Source: Streptomyces sp. BK340 (GTDB taxonomy: Bacteria > Actinomycetota > Actinomycetes > Streptomycetales > Streptomycetaceae). Taken from it: DNA of 64,000 nucleotides. Every line of letters starts with the position of its first letter. The first letter of the stretch is position 1. Below the pieces are notes generated by a model. It was not told where the DNA came from and searched no databases. It saw nothing but the letters and a program-made list of their open reading frames with translations. Location of the stretch: positions 310,001 to 374,000 of the forward strand of contig NZ_VISR01000001.1 in NCBI RefSeq assembly GCF_007827595.1. Direction: 5' to 3'. The position numbers and the translations under genes are program-made. This document shows, in pieces, positions 19,851-28,536 of the stretch.

Positions 19851-21205
19851 CCTGGGTCCAGCCGGAGGACCTCCTGGGCCACGAACTCCGCCAGGCCCGT
19901 CTGGACGGCCGGGAACCGTCGCGGATCGAGGCGAGATGGCGCGCCGCGGGAGGTCTGGAGCCGCCGGAGCGCGCGGGAGCCTCACCGCGGCCGGCGTCGC
20001 GGTACCTTCGGCTGCTGGCGGAGGACCTGCTGGACGAACTCGCCGACCTGCCCGGCAGGCTGGCCGACGACGAGCCGACGGACCTGGAGCGCGTCAAGGC
20101 GCTGTGCCCCGACTGGCCCGAACCCTCCGGACGCCCCGCGCCCGCTCTCACCCCCCTCGCCCTCGAAGCGTCCTGGCTGGGCCGGGCCATCGGCTGTCTC
20201 CTCGGCAAACCCGTCGAGAAGCTCCCCCTCGACGGCATCCGCGCCCTCGCCCGGTCCGCCGGCAACTGGCCCCTGTCCACCTGGTTCACCGCGAAGGGTG
20301 TCCCCGAGGACCTGCTCGCTCAGTACCCCTGGAACCGCCGCTCCGCCGCGAGCTGCCTCGCCGAGAACATCGACGGCATGCCCGAGGACGACGACCTCAA
20401 CTACCCCCTCCTCAACCTGCTCCTGCTCAGGCGCCACGGAAGGACCTTCACCACCGCCGACGTGGCACAGCTCTGGCTCGACGAACTCCCGGCCGGCCGC
20501 ACCTTCACCGCCGAGCGCATCGCGTTGCGCAACCTCCTGTCCGGCATCGAGCCCCCGCACACCGCCCGCCACCGCAACCCGTTCCGTGAGTGGATCGGCG
20601 CCCTGATCCGCGCCGACGTGCACGGCTGGACCAACCCGGGCGACCCCGCGGCCGCCGCCGAACAGGCTCACCGCGACGCGCGCCTCACCCACACCGCCAA
20701 CGGCGTCTACGCGGCGATGTTCACGGCCGCCACCCTCGCGGCGGCTGCCACCGGCACCCATGACATCCACGCCTGTCTGCGCACCGGCCGCAGCGTGGTC
20801 CCACCCCGCTCGCGCCTGGCGCACGCGATCGACCACGCCCTGCGGACGGCCGGGAAGCACAGGGACTTCGACGACGTCGTGGACGAACTCCACGCCGCCT
20901 ACTCCGCGACCCACCACTGGGTCCACGCCATCCCCAACACCGCGCTGATCGTCGCCGCCCTCACCCACGCGGACGGCGACTTCACCGGCTCCGTGTGCCG
21001 TGCCGTGTCCGGCGGCTGGGACACCGACTCCAACGGCGCGACCGCCGGCAGCGTCGCCGGCCTCCTCGCCGGCGCCCCGGGGGCGCTCCCCGAGCGCTGG
21101 CGGGCCCCGCTGAAGAACCGGCTCGCCAGCTCCGTCGCCGACTTCGACGGCACCGGCTTCGACACCCTCGCCCACCTCACGCACCTGGAGGCGACCCGAC
21201 CATGA
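19838..21205 (+). CDS. ADP-ribosylglycohydrolase family protein 4 of 4 (N-terminal extension)
   Basis: 455 residues, the longest of the four. About 105 residues of charged, helical sequence precede the fold. The first family motif is changed to G-R-A-I-G-C-L-L-G-K-P-V-E (the usual Gly-Asp is lost). Metal-type motifs remain as E-D-D-D-L-N-Y near residue 187, A-N-G-V-Y-A-A-M near 288, and G-G-W-D-T-D-S-N-G-A near 393. ATG 19838 overlaps the previous gene by 13 bases. Activity is likely but substrate handling probably differs from protein 3. Confidence 0.83.
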   Translation: MLRLTWVQPEDLLGHELRQARLDGREPSRIEARWRAAGGLEPPERAGASPRPASRYLRLLAEDLLDELADLPGRLADDEPTDLERVKALCPDWPEPSGRPAPALTPLALEASWLGRAIGCLLGKPVEKLPLDGIRALARSAGNWPLSTWFTAKGVPEDLLAQYPWNRRSAASCLAENIDGMPEDDDLNYPLLNLLLLRRHGRTFTTADVAQLWLDELPAGRTFTAERIALRNLLSGIEPPHTARHRNPFREWIGALIRADVHGWTNPGDPAAAAEQAHRDARLTHTANGVYAAMFTAATLAAAATGTHDIHACLRTGRSVVPPRSRLAHAIDHALRTAGKHRDFDDVVDELHAAYSATHHWVHAIPNTALIVAALTHADGDFTGSVCRAVSGGWDTDSNGATAGSVAGLLAGAPGALPERWRAPLKNRLASSVADFDGTGFDTLAHLTHLEATRP

Positions 21206-22095
21206 CCCACATCGCCGTCCTCGGCAGCACCAACATGGACCTCGTCACCTACGTCACCAAGGCTCCGCAGCGCGGCGAGACCGTGACGGGACGGGAGTTC
21301 CGTACGATCCCCGGCGGCAAGGGCGCCAACCAGGCGATCGCCGCGGCCCGCGCCGGCGCCACGGTCTCGATGATCGGCGCGGTCGGCAACGACGCCTTCG
21401 GGGTGCGCCTGCGCGACACCCTCGAACACTCCGGTGTGGACACCGACTTCCTGCGCACGGTCGAGGGCCCGTCCGGCACCGCGCACATCGTGGTGGACGA
21501 CGAGGGCGGCAACTCCATCGTCGTCATCCCCGGTGCGAACGGCACCGTCGACCACCTCGCCCCCGGCGACGAGGGCGTGCTCGCCTCCGCCGACGCCCTG
21601 CTGCTCCAGCTGGAGATCCCGCTGGCCGCGGTGGTCGCGGGTGCGCAGGCGGCCCGCCGGCACGGTGTCCGGACCATCCTCACCCCGGCCCCCGCCCAGC
21701 CGCTCCCGCCCGAACTCCTCGCCGCGACCGACCTGCTGGCCCCCAACGAGTACGAGGCCGTCACCCTCACCGGCCGCACCGACCCGCGAGAGGCGGCCGC
21801 CGCCCTGCTCGACCTGGTCCCGGAGGTCGTCGTCACCCTGGGCGCGACCGGCAGCCTGTACCTGGCGCGGGGCGCCGAACCCCTGGTGGTGCCCGCACCC
21901 GAGGTGAAGGCCGTGGACTCCACCGGGGCGGGCGACACCTTCATCGGCGCGCTCGCGGTGGCCCTCGCCGAGGAGAAGCCGGTGCGGGAGGCCCTGTCCT
22001 GGGCGGCCGCCGCCGCGGCCCTGTCCGTGCAGCGGGAGGGTGCGTCGGCGTCGATGCCGTACCGCCCGGAGATCGACGCCCAGTGCACGGCATGA
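21202..22095 (+). CDS. ribokinase-type PfkB carbohydrate kinase
   Basis: 297 residues of the PfkB/ribokinase family. The N-terminal signature is I-P-G-G-K-G-A-N-Q-A near residue 35, and the C-terminal signature D-S-T-G-A-G-D-T-F-I-G-A near 240 carries the catalytic Asp and anion hole. The protein opens with V-L-G-S-T-N-M-D-L-V as in ribokinases. It phosphorylates a pentose such as ribose with ATP. ATG 21202 overlaps the previous stop. Placed directly after four glycohydrolases that release ribosyl groups, it probably rescues the freed sugar; this is inference. Confidence 0.88.
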   Translation: MTHIAVLGSTNMDLVTYVTKAPQRGETVTGREFRTIPGGKGANQAIAAARAGATVSMIGAVGNDAFGVRLRDTLEHSGVDTDFLRTVEGPSGTAHIVVDDEGGNSIVVIPGANGTVDHLAPGDEGVLASADALLLQLEIPLAAVVAGAQAARRHGVRTILTPAPAQPLPPELLAATDLLAPNEYEAVTLTGRTDPREAAAALLDLVPEVVVTLGATGSLYLARGAEPLVVPAPEVKAVDSTGAGDTFIGALAVALAEEKPVREALSWAAAAAALSVQREGASASMPYRPEIDAQCTA

Positions 22096-23333
22096 GCATG
22101 AGTACGACGACAGCCACGACGACGGCGAATGCGAGTACGGCCCCGCGGATCCAGCCCCTGCACGGCCTGCGGGTGCTCGATCTGGCCACCCTCTTCGCCG
22201 GCCCCATGGCCGCGACCCTGCTCGGCGACTTCGGCGCCGAGGTGATCAAGGTGGAACATCCCGGCCGCCCCGATCCGTCCCGGGGGCACGGCCCGGCCAA
22301 GCACGGCGTCGGCCTGTGGTGGAAGGTGCTCGGCCGCAACAAGCGCACCATCACCCTCGACCTGTCCAAGCCCGGCGGCCGCGCGACCCTGCTCCGGCTC
22401 GCCGCCACCGCCGACGTGGTGATCGAGAACTTCCGCCCCGGCACCCTGGAGAAGTGGGATCTGGGCTGGGCGGAGCTGTCCGCCGCCAACCCGCGGCTGA
22501 TCCTCACCCGGGTCACGGCCTTCGGCCAGTTCGGCCCGTCCGCGCACCGGCCCGGCTTCGGCACCCTCGCCGAGGCGCTGAGCGGCTTCGCGGCTCTCAC
22601 CGGCGAACCGGACGCACCGCCGACGCTCCCGCCGTTCGGGCTCGCGGACTCGGTCGCGGGCCTGACCACGGCGTACTCCGTGCTGACGGCCCTGGCCGCG
22701 CGGGACCGTACCGGCGAGGGGCAGGTCGTGGACATGGCGATCATCGAGCCGATCCTCGCCGTCCTCGGCCCCCAGCCCACCTGGTACGACCAGCTCGGCT
22801 ACGTCCAGGAACGCACCGGCAACCGGTCCGCGAACAACGCCCCGCGCAACACCTACCGCACCGCCGACGGCCACTGGGTCGCCGTCTCCACCTCCGCGCA
22901 GTCGGTGGCGGAGCGGGTGCTGCGGCTGGTGGGCCGTCCGGAGCTGATCGAGGAGCCGTGGTTCGCCACCGGCACGGACCGGGCCGCGCACGCCGACGTC
23001 CTGGACGAGGCGGTGGGCTCCTGGATCGCGGCCCGCACCCGCGCCGAGGTGCTCGCGGCCTTCGAGAAGGCGGACGCGGCGGTGGCCCCGGTCCAGGACG
23101 CCCGGGACGTTCTTGAAGACCCCCAGTACCAGGCCCTGGACACGGTCACCACCGTCGCCGACCCGGAGCTGGGCCCGCTGCGCATGCAGAACGTGCTCTT
23201 CCGGCTGTCCGCCACTCCCGGCGCGATCCGCTGGGCCGGCCGCCCGCACGGCGCCGACACGGACGCGGTGCTCACCGAGCTGGGCCTGACCCCGGCCGAG
23301 CTGCGCGCCCTGCGCGAGGAGGGCGCCCTGTGA
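22092..23333 (+). CDS. CaiB/BaiF-type (family III) CoA-transferase
   Basis: 413 residues. R-V-L-D-L-A-T-L-F-A-G-P near residue 25, followed by L-G-D-F-G-A-E-V-I-K-V-E-H and V-I-E-N-F-R-P-G-T-L-E-K near 115, is the classic family III pattern; R-N-K-R-T-I-T-L-D-L is also present. These enzymes move CoA between carboxylic acids. The ATG at 22092 overlaps the ribokinase stop. The following CitE-like gene overlaps it in turn, suggesting activation of an acid to a CoA ester that is then cleaved. Confidence 0.9.
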   Translation: MSMSTTTATTTANASTAPRIQPLHGLRVLDLATLFAGPMAATLLGDFGAEVIKVEHPGRPDPSRGHGPAKHGVGLWWKVLGRNKRTITLDLSKPGGRATLLRLAATADVVIENFRPGTLEKWDLGWAELSAANPRLILTRVTAFGQFGPSAHRPGFGTLAEALSGFAALTGEPDAPPTLPPFGLADSVAGLTTAYSVLTALAARDRTGEGQVVDMAIIEPILAVLGPQPTWYDQLGYVQERTGNRSANNAPRNTYRTADGHWVAVSTSAQSVAERVLRLVGRPELIEEPWFATGTDRAAHADVLDEAVGSWIAARTRAEVLAAFEKADAAVAPVQDARDVLEDPQYQALDTVTTVADPELGPLRMQNVLFRLSATPGAIRWAGRPHGADTDAVLTELGLTPAELRALREEGAL

Positions 23334-24142
23334 CGCCGTTCCCGCTGACCTGGCTCTACGTGCCCGGCGACCGCCCGCACGTCGTGGCCAAGGCTCTGGC
23401 CGCGGGCGCCGACGTGGTGGTGATCGACCTGGAGGACGCGGTCGCCCCCGACCGCAAGGACTACGCCCGCGCGGCCACGACCGAGCGCCTCCGCGAGCCG
23501 CAGCCCGTCCCGGTCCACGTCCGCGTCAACGCCCTCGACGGCCCCTGGGCGGCCGCCGACCTGACGGCGCTGGCCACGCTGCCGGGCCTGTCCGGGCTAC
23601 GGCTGCCGAAGGTGACGTCCCCGGGCCAGATCAGGCAGGTCGCCGTGGCCACTCCGGTCCCCCTGTACGCCCTCCTGGAGTCTGCCCTCGGCATCGAGCA
23701 CGCGTACGCCATCGCCACCGCCCACCCGTCCCTGCGCGGCGTCTCCCTCGGCGAGGCCGACCTCAGGGCCGACCTGGGCGTACGGGCCGAAGCGGGCCTC
23801 GACTGGCCCCGCTCCCGGGTGGTCGTCGCCGCCCGCGCGGCCGGCCTGGCACCGCCGGCCCAGTCCGTCCACCCCGACATCCGCGACCTGGACGGGCTGG
23901 CCGCCTCCTGCGCCCGCGGCCGCACCCTCGGTTTCCTGGGCCGCGCGGCGATCCACCCACGACAGCTGCCGGTGATCGAGCGGGCGTATCTCCCGACGTC
24001 CGCGGAGATCGAGGCAGCGGAAACGATCATCAAGGCCGCGGCGGCGAACGAGGGCGCCCAGGCCCTGCCCGACGGCCGCTTCGTCGACGCGGCGGTGGTG
24101 GCTGCGGCGCAGCGGACGCTGTCGTTGGGGCGGAGGCACTGA
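23330..24142 (+). CDS. HpcH/HpaI-family (CitE-like) CoA lyase
   Basis: 270 residues. L-Y-V-P-G-D-R-P near the N-terminus, V-I-D-L-E-D-A-V near residue 32, V-R-V-N near 65, A-L-L-E-S-A-L-G near 117 (metal-binding Glu), and S-L-G-E-A-D-L near 143 (metal-binding Asp) match CitE/malyl-CoA lyase-type enzymes, which split 3-hydroxyacyl-CoA thioesters with Mg2+. The GTG start overlaps the CoA-transferase stop. A perfect terminator follows, so this is the last gene of the seven-gene operon. The exact acid is unknown. Confidence 0.85.
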   Translation: MTPFPLTWLYVPGDRPHVVAKALAAGADVVVIDLEDAVAPDRKDYARAATTERLREPQPVPVHVRVNALDGPWAAADLTALATLPGLSGLRLPKVTSPGQIRQVAVATPVPLYALLESALGIEHAYAIATAHPSLRGVSLGEADLRADLGVRAEAGLDWPRSRVVVAARAAGLAPPAQSVHPDIRDLDGLAASCARGRTLGFLGRAAIHPRQLPVIERAYLPTSAEIEAAETIIKAAAANEGAQALPDGRFVDAAVVAAAQRTLSLGRRH

Positions 24143-24157
24143 ACCTCCCTCCGCACG

Positions 24158-24195
24158 CATCGAGGGCGCCCGGAATCCTCCGGGCGCCCTCGATG
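24158..24195. terminator. perfect 17-bp bidirectional terminator hairpin
   Basis: CATCGAGGGCGCCCGGA, loop ATCC, then the exact reverse complement. It lies midway between the convergent CitE-like and lgt genes and can end both transcripts. A short repeat GTCGTAC(N5)GTCGTAC follows at 24195-24213. Confidence 0.9.
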
Positions 24196-24222
24196 TCGTA
24201 CGACCAGTCGTACAACCAGCCG

Positions 24223-25182
24223 TCAGCTCTTCTTCGCCGACTCCGGCTCGTCCTTCGCCTCCACGGCATCCGGCTCGGCCTTGTCCTCGGCCTCCGCCTC
24301 GGTGTCGGCCTCCGCGCCGTCGGCTCCGGCCTCGGCACCCGCGGCGTCCTCGGACGGACCGTCGGAGGCACCCGGTTCCACCACCGCCTCACGGCCCGGC
24401 CGCTTCTTGGCCGACACCACGATGTACGTCACCGCCAGCAGGAACACGATGATCGCGGTCCAGTCGTTCAGGCGGAGGCCCAGGATGTGGTGGGCGTCGT
24501 CGACGCGCATGTACTCGATCCAGCCGCGGCCCACGCAGTACGCGGCGACGTACAGGGCGAAGGCCCGGCCGTGGCCCAGCTGGAAGCGGCGGTCGGCCCA
24601 GATGACCAGGAGGGCGACGCCGACGCACCACAGGGACTCGTAGAGGAAGGTCGGGTGGTAGTAGCCCGGCACCCGGCCGCCCTCGGAGGAGGTGATGTGC
24701 AGCGCCCACGGCACGTGGGTCTCGCGTCCGTACAGCTCCTGGTTGAACCAGTTGCCCCAGCGGCCGATGGCCTGCGCGAAGGCGATGCCGGGGGCGATGG
24801 CGTCGGCGTAGGCGGGCAGCGGGATGCCCCGGCGCCGGCAGCCGATCCACGCGCCCACGGCGCCGAGCGCGATCGCGCCCCAGATGCCGAGGCCGCCCTC
24901 CCACACCTTGAAGGCGTCCACCCAGTCACGGCCCGGGCTGAAGTACAGCTCGTAGTCCGTGATCACGTGGTAGAGCCGGCCTCCGACGAGGCCGAAGGGA
25001 ACGGCCCAGACCGCGATGTCGGCGACCGTGCCGGCTCGCCCGCCCCGGGCGATCCAGCGCTTGTTGCCGAGCCAGACGGCGACGAAGACACCGATGATGA
25101 TGCAGAAGGCGTAACCGCGCAGCGGAATGGGGCCGAGGTACAGCACCCCGCGCGACGGGCTGGGAATGTAGGCAAGTTCCAT
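24223..25182 (-). CDS. lgt: prolipoprotein diacylglyceryl transferase
   Basis: 319 residues. It transfers diacylglycerol from phosphatidylglycerol to the lipobox Cys of prolipoproteins. About seven membrane helices are visible, with the Lgt signature G-R-W-G-N-W-F-N-Q-E near residue 140 and P-F-G-L-V-G-G-R-L-Y near 66. Beyond about residue 265 the protein carries a long cytoplasmic tail made almost only of Ala, Glu, Asp and Ser, ending K-K-S; such acidic tails occur in actinobacterial Lgt but have no known catalytic role. It is the last gene after trpA and the DsbA-like gene. Confidence 0.96.
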   Translation of the reverse strand: MELAYIPSPSRGVLYLGPIPLRGYAFCIIIGVFVAVWLGNKRWIARGGRAGTVADIAVWAVPFGLVGGRLYHVITDYELYFSPGRDWVDAFKVWEGGLGIWGAIALGAVGAWIGCRRRGIPLPAYADAIAPGIAFAQAIGRWGNWFNQELYGRETHVPWALHITSSEGGRVPGYYHPTFLYESLWCVGVALLVIWADRRFQLGHGRAFALYVAAYCVGRGWIEYMRVDDAHHILGLRLNDWTAIIVFLLAVTYIVVSAKKRPGREAVVEPGASDGPSEDAAGAEAGADGAEADTEAEAEDKAEPDAVEAKDEPESAKKS

Positions 25183-25266
25183 GGCAAGGTCGACGCTACC
25201 GTGTCGGGCCGCGAGGACGGCAGGCAGCCCGGCTACGGGTCCATAACGGGCACGTGAGAAACCCGC

Positions 25267-26040
25267 TTACCCGCGGTTCGCGTCCTCCACCATCTGCTTG
25301 AGCTTCGCCGGGGTCAGCGTCTGGTCCGCGTAGATGTTCTTGCCGTCGAGCAGGACAGTGGGCGTGCTGCTGAAGCCGCCGGTCTGGAAAGCCTTGTGGG
25401 ACCGGTTCACCCAGCTGTCGTGGGTGCCTTCCTTGACGCACTTCTGGAACGCGGGGGTGTCGAGGCCGTTCACCTTGCCGGCCAGCTGGATCAGCTTGGC
25501 GTTGTCCGCGAAGGCGTCTTCGGTCTCCTTCGGCTGGTTCGCGTACAGCACGTCGTGGTAGTCGCGGAACTTTCCGGCGTCCTGGGCGCAGGCCGCCGCG
25601 TTGGCGGCGCGCAGGGAGCCGGTGCCGCCGAGGTTGCCGTCGATCAGCCGGACCAGGTGGTACTCGACTCTGAGCTTGCCCGCGTCGGTGAGCTCGTGGA
25701 GCGTGGGCCGGTACATCGTCTCGAAGGCCTGGCAGGCCGGGCAGCGGAAGTCCTCCCAGACCGTGAGCGTCGCCTTGGCGCCGTCCTTGCCGACCGGGAT
25801 CGCGAGGCTGTCCTTGCCCTGCGCGCCGGAGGGCGCCACTACCGGCCCCGCGCTGGTGGACTTCTTCTTGCCCGAGTTGGCGGCGATCACGCCGATCACC
25901 GCCGCGAGTCCCAGGACGCAGACGACGCTCGCGCCCACGATCAGTGCGCGCCGTCGCTTCTCCGCGGACTTCTGCTTCTCGCGCTCGACCGCCAGCCGCT
26001 CCCGGGCGGTGCGCTTTCCGTCACGGTTCTTCTCGCTCAC
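25267..26040 (-). CDS. membrane-anchored DsbA-like thioredoxin-fold protein
   Basis: 257 residues. A Lys/Arg/Glu-rich cytoplasmic N-terminus (1-30), one membrane helix (31-54) and an extracytoplasmic thioredoxin domain with C100-P-A-C103 and a cis-Pro segment S-S-T-P-T-V near residue 230. The insertion between the CxxC helix and the cis-Pro is helical, as in DsbA-type oxidoreductases that make or shuffle disulfides in exported proteins. Start is GTG 26040 with GGGGG upstream. It sits between trpA and lgt. A second protein of the same design is encoded at 56670. Confidence 0.88.
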   Translation of the reverse strand: MSEKNRDGKRTARERLAVEREKQKSAEKRRRALIVGASVVCVLGLAAVIGVIAANSGKKKSTSAGPVVAPSGAQGKDSLAIPVGKDGAKATLTVWEDFRCPACQAFETMYRPTLHELTDAGKLRVEYHLVRLIDGNLGGTGSLRAANAAACAQDAGKFRDYHDVLYANQPKETEDAFADNAKLIQLAGKVNGLDTPAFQKCVKEGTHDSWVNRSHKAFQTGGFSSTPTVLLDGKNIYADQTLTPAKLKQMVEDANRG

Positions 26041-26054
26041 ACCCCCAGAACGAA

Positions 26055-26081
26055 CCGGGGAGGCGCAGCGCGCCTCCCCGG
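26055..26081 (-). terminator. terminator hairpin after trpA
   Basis: CCGGGGAGGCGC, loop AGC, then the exact 12-base complement. It lies 47 bp beyond the trpA stop and 14 bp before the DsbA-like start, so it should separate the trp operon from dsbA-lgt, at least in part. Confidence 0.75.
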
Positions 26082-26127
26082 CCTGAGGTCCACTCGTTCG
26101 AGTGACCGAATCTTCCGTTACAGACGG

Positions 26128-26946
26128 TTATGCCTGTCGGCGGACGCCCTTCGCCAGGTCGCCGGCGAGCCCGCGCACCGCCTCGATGCCGGAGGCGTGG
26201 TCCGGGGCGTCCAGCATCCGCTTCACGAACGCCGAGCCGACGATGACTCCGTCGGCGAAGCCGGCGACCTCGGCGGCCTGGGCCGCGTTGGAGACGCCGA
26301 GCCCGACGCACACCGGCAGCGGGCTGCCGGTGGCCCGGGTGCGCTCGACCAGGTCGTGGGCCTGGGCTCCGACCGACTCACGGGTGCCGGTGACACCCAT
26401 CAGCGAGGCCGCGTAGACGAAGCCGCTGCCCGCCGCGGTGATCTGGGCGAGCCGCTCGTCCTTGCTGCTCGGGGCGACGACGAAGACGGTGGCGAGGCCG
26501 TGCTTCTCCGCGTGCTCCCTCCACAGGCCCGACTCCTGGACCGGCAGGTCGGGCAGGATGCAGCCCGCGCCGCCCGCCTCTGCCAGCTCGGCGGTGAAGC
26601 GCTCGACGCCGTAGCGGTCGATGGGGTTCCAGTAGGTCATGACGAGCACCGGCTTCCCGGTCGCCTCGTGCGCCTCCCGGACCGTCCGCATGACGTCCGC
26701 GATCCTGACGCCGCCGCGCAGGGCGATGTCGTCGGCGGTCTGGATGACCGGACCGTCGAGGACCGGGTCGCTGTGCGGCAGACCGACCTCGACGACGTCG
26801 GCGCCGCCGTCGAAGACGGCCTTGATCGCCTCGATGCCGCCGTCCACGGTCGGGAAGCCGGCCGGGAGATAGGCGATGAGGGCGGCGCGCCCTTCCGCCC
26901 TGGCGGCGGCGAGGGTGTCGGTCAGAAGCTGGACGTTGCCGCTCAC
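26128..26946 (-). CDS. trpA: tryptophan synthase alpha chain
   Basis: 272 residues, normal length. The TIM barrel cleaves indole-3-glycerol phosphate to indole, which is channelled to TrpB. Visible motifs are Y-L-P-A-G-F-P-T near residue 24, [16 protein letters not shown] near 50-65 (catalytic Glu and Asp), and G-L-G-V-S-N-A near 222 (phosphate site). The ATG at 26946 overlaps the trpB stop by four bases. Confidence 0.98.
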   Translation of the reverse strand: MSGNVQLLTDTLAAARAEGRAALIAYLPAGFPTVDGGIEAIKAVFDGGADVVEVGLPHSDPVLDGPVIQTADDIALRGGVRIADVMRTVREAHEATGKPVLVMTYWNPIDRYGVERFTAELAEAGGAGCILPDLPVQESGLWREHAEKHGLATVFVVAPSSKDERLAQITAAGSGFVYAASLMGVTGTRESVGAQAHDLVERTRATGSPLPVCVGLGVSNAAQAAEVAGFADGVIVGSAFVKRMLDAPDHASGIEAVRGLAGDLAKGVRRQA

Positions 26947-28226
26947 TTGGCGTCCCCCTCGATCTCGGCGGTGTCGGCTTCGTTGGCGGCCACCTCGGCG
27001 TCGGTGTCGTAGAGGCCGAAGTAGCGCGCCGCGGTGTCCATGTCCTTGTCGCCGCGGCCGGACAGGTTGACCACGATCAGCCCGTCCTTGCCCAGCTCCT
27101 TGCCGACCTCCAGGGCACCGGCGAGGGCGTGGGCGCTCTCGATGGCCGGGATGATGCCCTCGGTCCGCGACAGCAGGCGCAGGGCCTGCATGGCGGCGTC
27201 GTCGGTGATCGCCCGGTACTCGCCGCGGCCGCTGTCACGCAGGTAGGAGTGCTCCGGGCCGACGCCCGGGTAGTCCAGACCGGCCGAGATCGAGTACGGC
27301 TCGGTGATCTGGCCCTCGTCGTCCTGCAGGACGTAGGAGCGGGAGCCGTGCAGGATGCCGGGCTCGCCCGCGGTCAGGGTGGCCGCGTGCTCGCCGGTCT
27401 CCACGCCGTGCCCGGCAGGCTCGCAGCCGATCAGGCGGACGCCCTCGTCGGGGATGAAGGCGTGGAAGAGGCCGATGGCGTTGGAACCGCCGCCGACGCA
27501 GGCGACGGCGGCGTCGGGGAGACGGCCGGCGCGCTCCAGGAGCTGCCGCCGGGCCTCCACGCCGATCACCCGGTGGAAGTCGCGGACCATGGCCGGGAAG
27601 GGGTGCGGACCGGCGACCGTACCGAACAGGTAGTGGGTGCGGTCGACGTTGGCGACCCAGTCCCGGAACGCCTCGTTGATGGCGTCCTTCAGCGTGCGGC
27701 TGCCGGACTTCACGGCGACGACCTCGGCGCCGAGCATGCGCATACGCGCCACGTTGAGGGCCTGGCGCTGGGTGTCGATCTCGCCCATGTAGATGGTGCA
27801 GTCGAGGCCGAACAGGGCGCAGGCGGTGGCGGTCGCGACGCCGTGCTGGCCGGCGCCGGTCTCCGCGATGACGCGGGTCTTGCCCATGCGCTTGGTGAGC
27901 AGGGCCTGGCCGAGAACGTTGTTGATCTTGTGGGAGCCGGTGTGGTTCAGGTCTTCCCGCTTGAGGAACACCCGGGCGCCACCGGCGTGTTCGGCGAACC
28001 TCGGCACCTCGGTGAGGGAGCTGGGGCGGCCGGTGTAGTTGACGAGCAGGTCGTCGAGCTCGCGGGCGAACTCCGGGTCGTGCTTCGCCTTCTCGTACTC
28101 GACGGCGACCTCGTCCACGGCGGCGACGAGGGCCTCCGGGATGAACTTGCCGCCGAACGCGCCGAAGTAGCCTTCGCCGCTGGGCACCTGGCCGGTGGGG
28201 TCAGGGATGAAGAACTCGCTGGGCAT
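26943..28226 (-). CDS. trpB: tryptophan synthase beta chain
   Basis: 427 residues. A PLP enzyme that condenses indole with serine. The PLP lysine is in [10 protein letters not shown] near residue 90; [10 protein letters not shown] near 113 and the phosphate-binding G-G-G-S-N-A-I-G near 235 are intact. About 30 residues at the C-terminus are acidic and not part of the core. It follows trpM by 64 bp and overlaps trpA. Confidence 0.98.
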   Translation of the reverse strand: MPSEFFIPDPTGQVPSGEGYFGAFGGKFIPEALVAAVDEVAVEYEKAKHDPEFARELDDLLVNYTGRPSSLTEVPRFAEHAGGARVFLKREDLNHTGSHKINNVLGQALLTKRMGKTRVIAETGAGQHGVATATACALFGLDCTIYMGEIDTQRQALNVARMRMLGAEVVAVKSGSRTLKDAINEAFRDWVANVDRTHYLFGTVAGPHPFPAMVRDFHRVIGVEARRQLLERAGRLPDAAVACVGGGSNAIGLFHAFIPDEGVRLIGCEPAGHGVETGEHAATLTAGEPGILHGSRSYVLQDDEGQITEPYSISAGLDYPGVGPEHSYLRDSGRGEYRAITDDAAMQALRLLSRTEGIIPAIESAHALAGALEVGKELGKDGLIVVNLSGRGDKDMDTAARYFGLYDTDAEVAANEADTAEIEGDAK

Positions 28227-28290
28227 GCGGAATCCTCACGGTGAGTGGAGTGGTGTGTGAACAGCACTGGTCGCCGTGGGGCCGGGGATG

Positions 28291-28515
28291 TCAGTTGGCT
28301 GCGGGCCCGTTGTGGCCGGTCGCGCAGTTCCCCGCGCCCCTGTGGGTCGACTGCTGCCATCGCATGCCGTTGACCTGCCCGGGCTCGTCACCGATGACGT
28401 ACCGCACCCGTCGGCCGTGCACCCTGCGGGCGGGCGCGCGGCAGCCACGCGGGCGGCAGCCGCGCGCGAGGCGGGCGTACCGGTCCGTGGCCGTGGCGGG
28501 TGAGGTCGGAGTCAT
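28291..28515 (-). CDS. trpM: tryptophan biosynthesis modulator TrpM
   Basis: A 74-residue basic protein between trpC and trpB, the position of trpM (once trpX) in Streptomyces. The conserved core R-Y-A-R-L-A-R-G-C-R-P-R-G-C-R-A-P-A-R-R continues through V-H-G-R-R-V-R-Y-V-I-G-D-E-P-G-Q-V-N-G-M-R. It is known in S. coelicolor as a modulator of tryptophan biosynthesis and growth, with no enzymatic activity assigned. No strong ribosome site is seen before ATG 28515, which lies 21 bp after trpC. The last 20 or so residues are variable in appearance, so the exact C-terminus is less certain. Confidence 0.85.
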   Translation of the reverse strand: MTPTSPATATDRYARLARGCRPRGCRAPARRVHGRRVRYVIGDEPGQVNGMRWQQSTHRGAGNCATGHNGPAAN

Positions 28516-28536
28516 CGCGGCAAGCCTAGCCCTTGA

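Noticed and set aside
28236..28448. 70-codon ORF overlapping trpM in another frame
   Set aside because: trpM has the recognised family sequence; this frame is its shadow.
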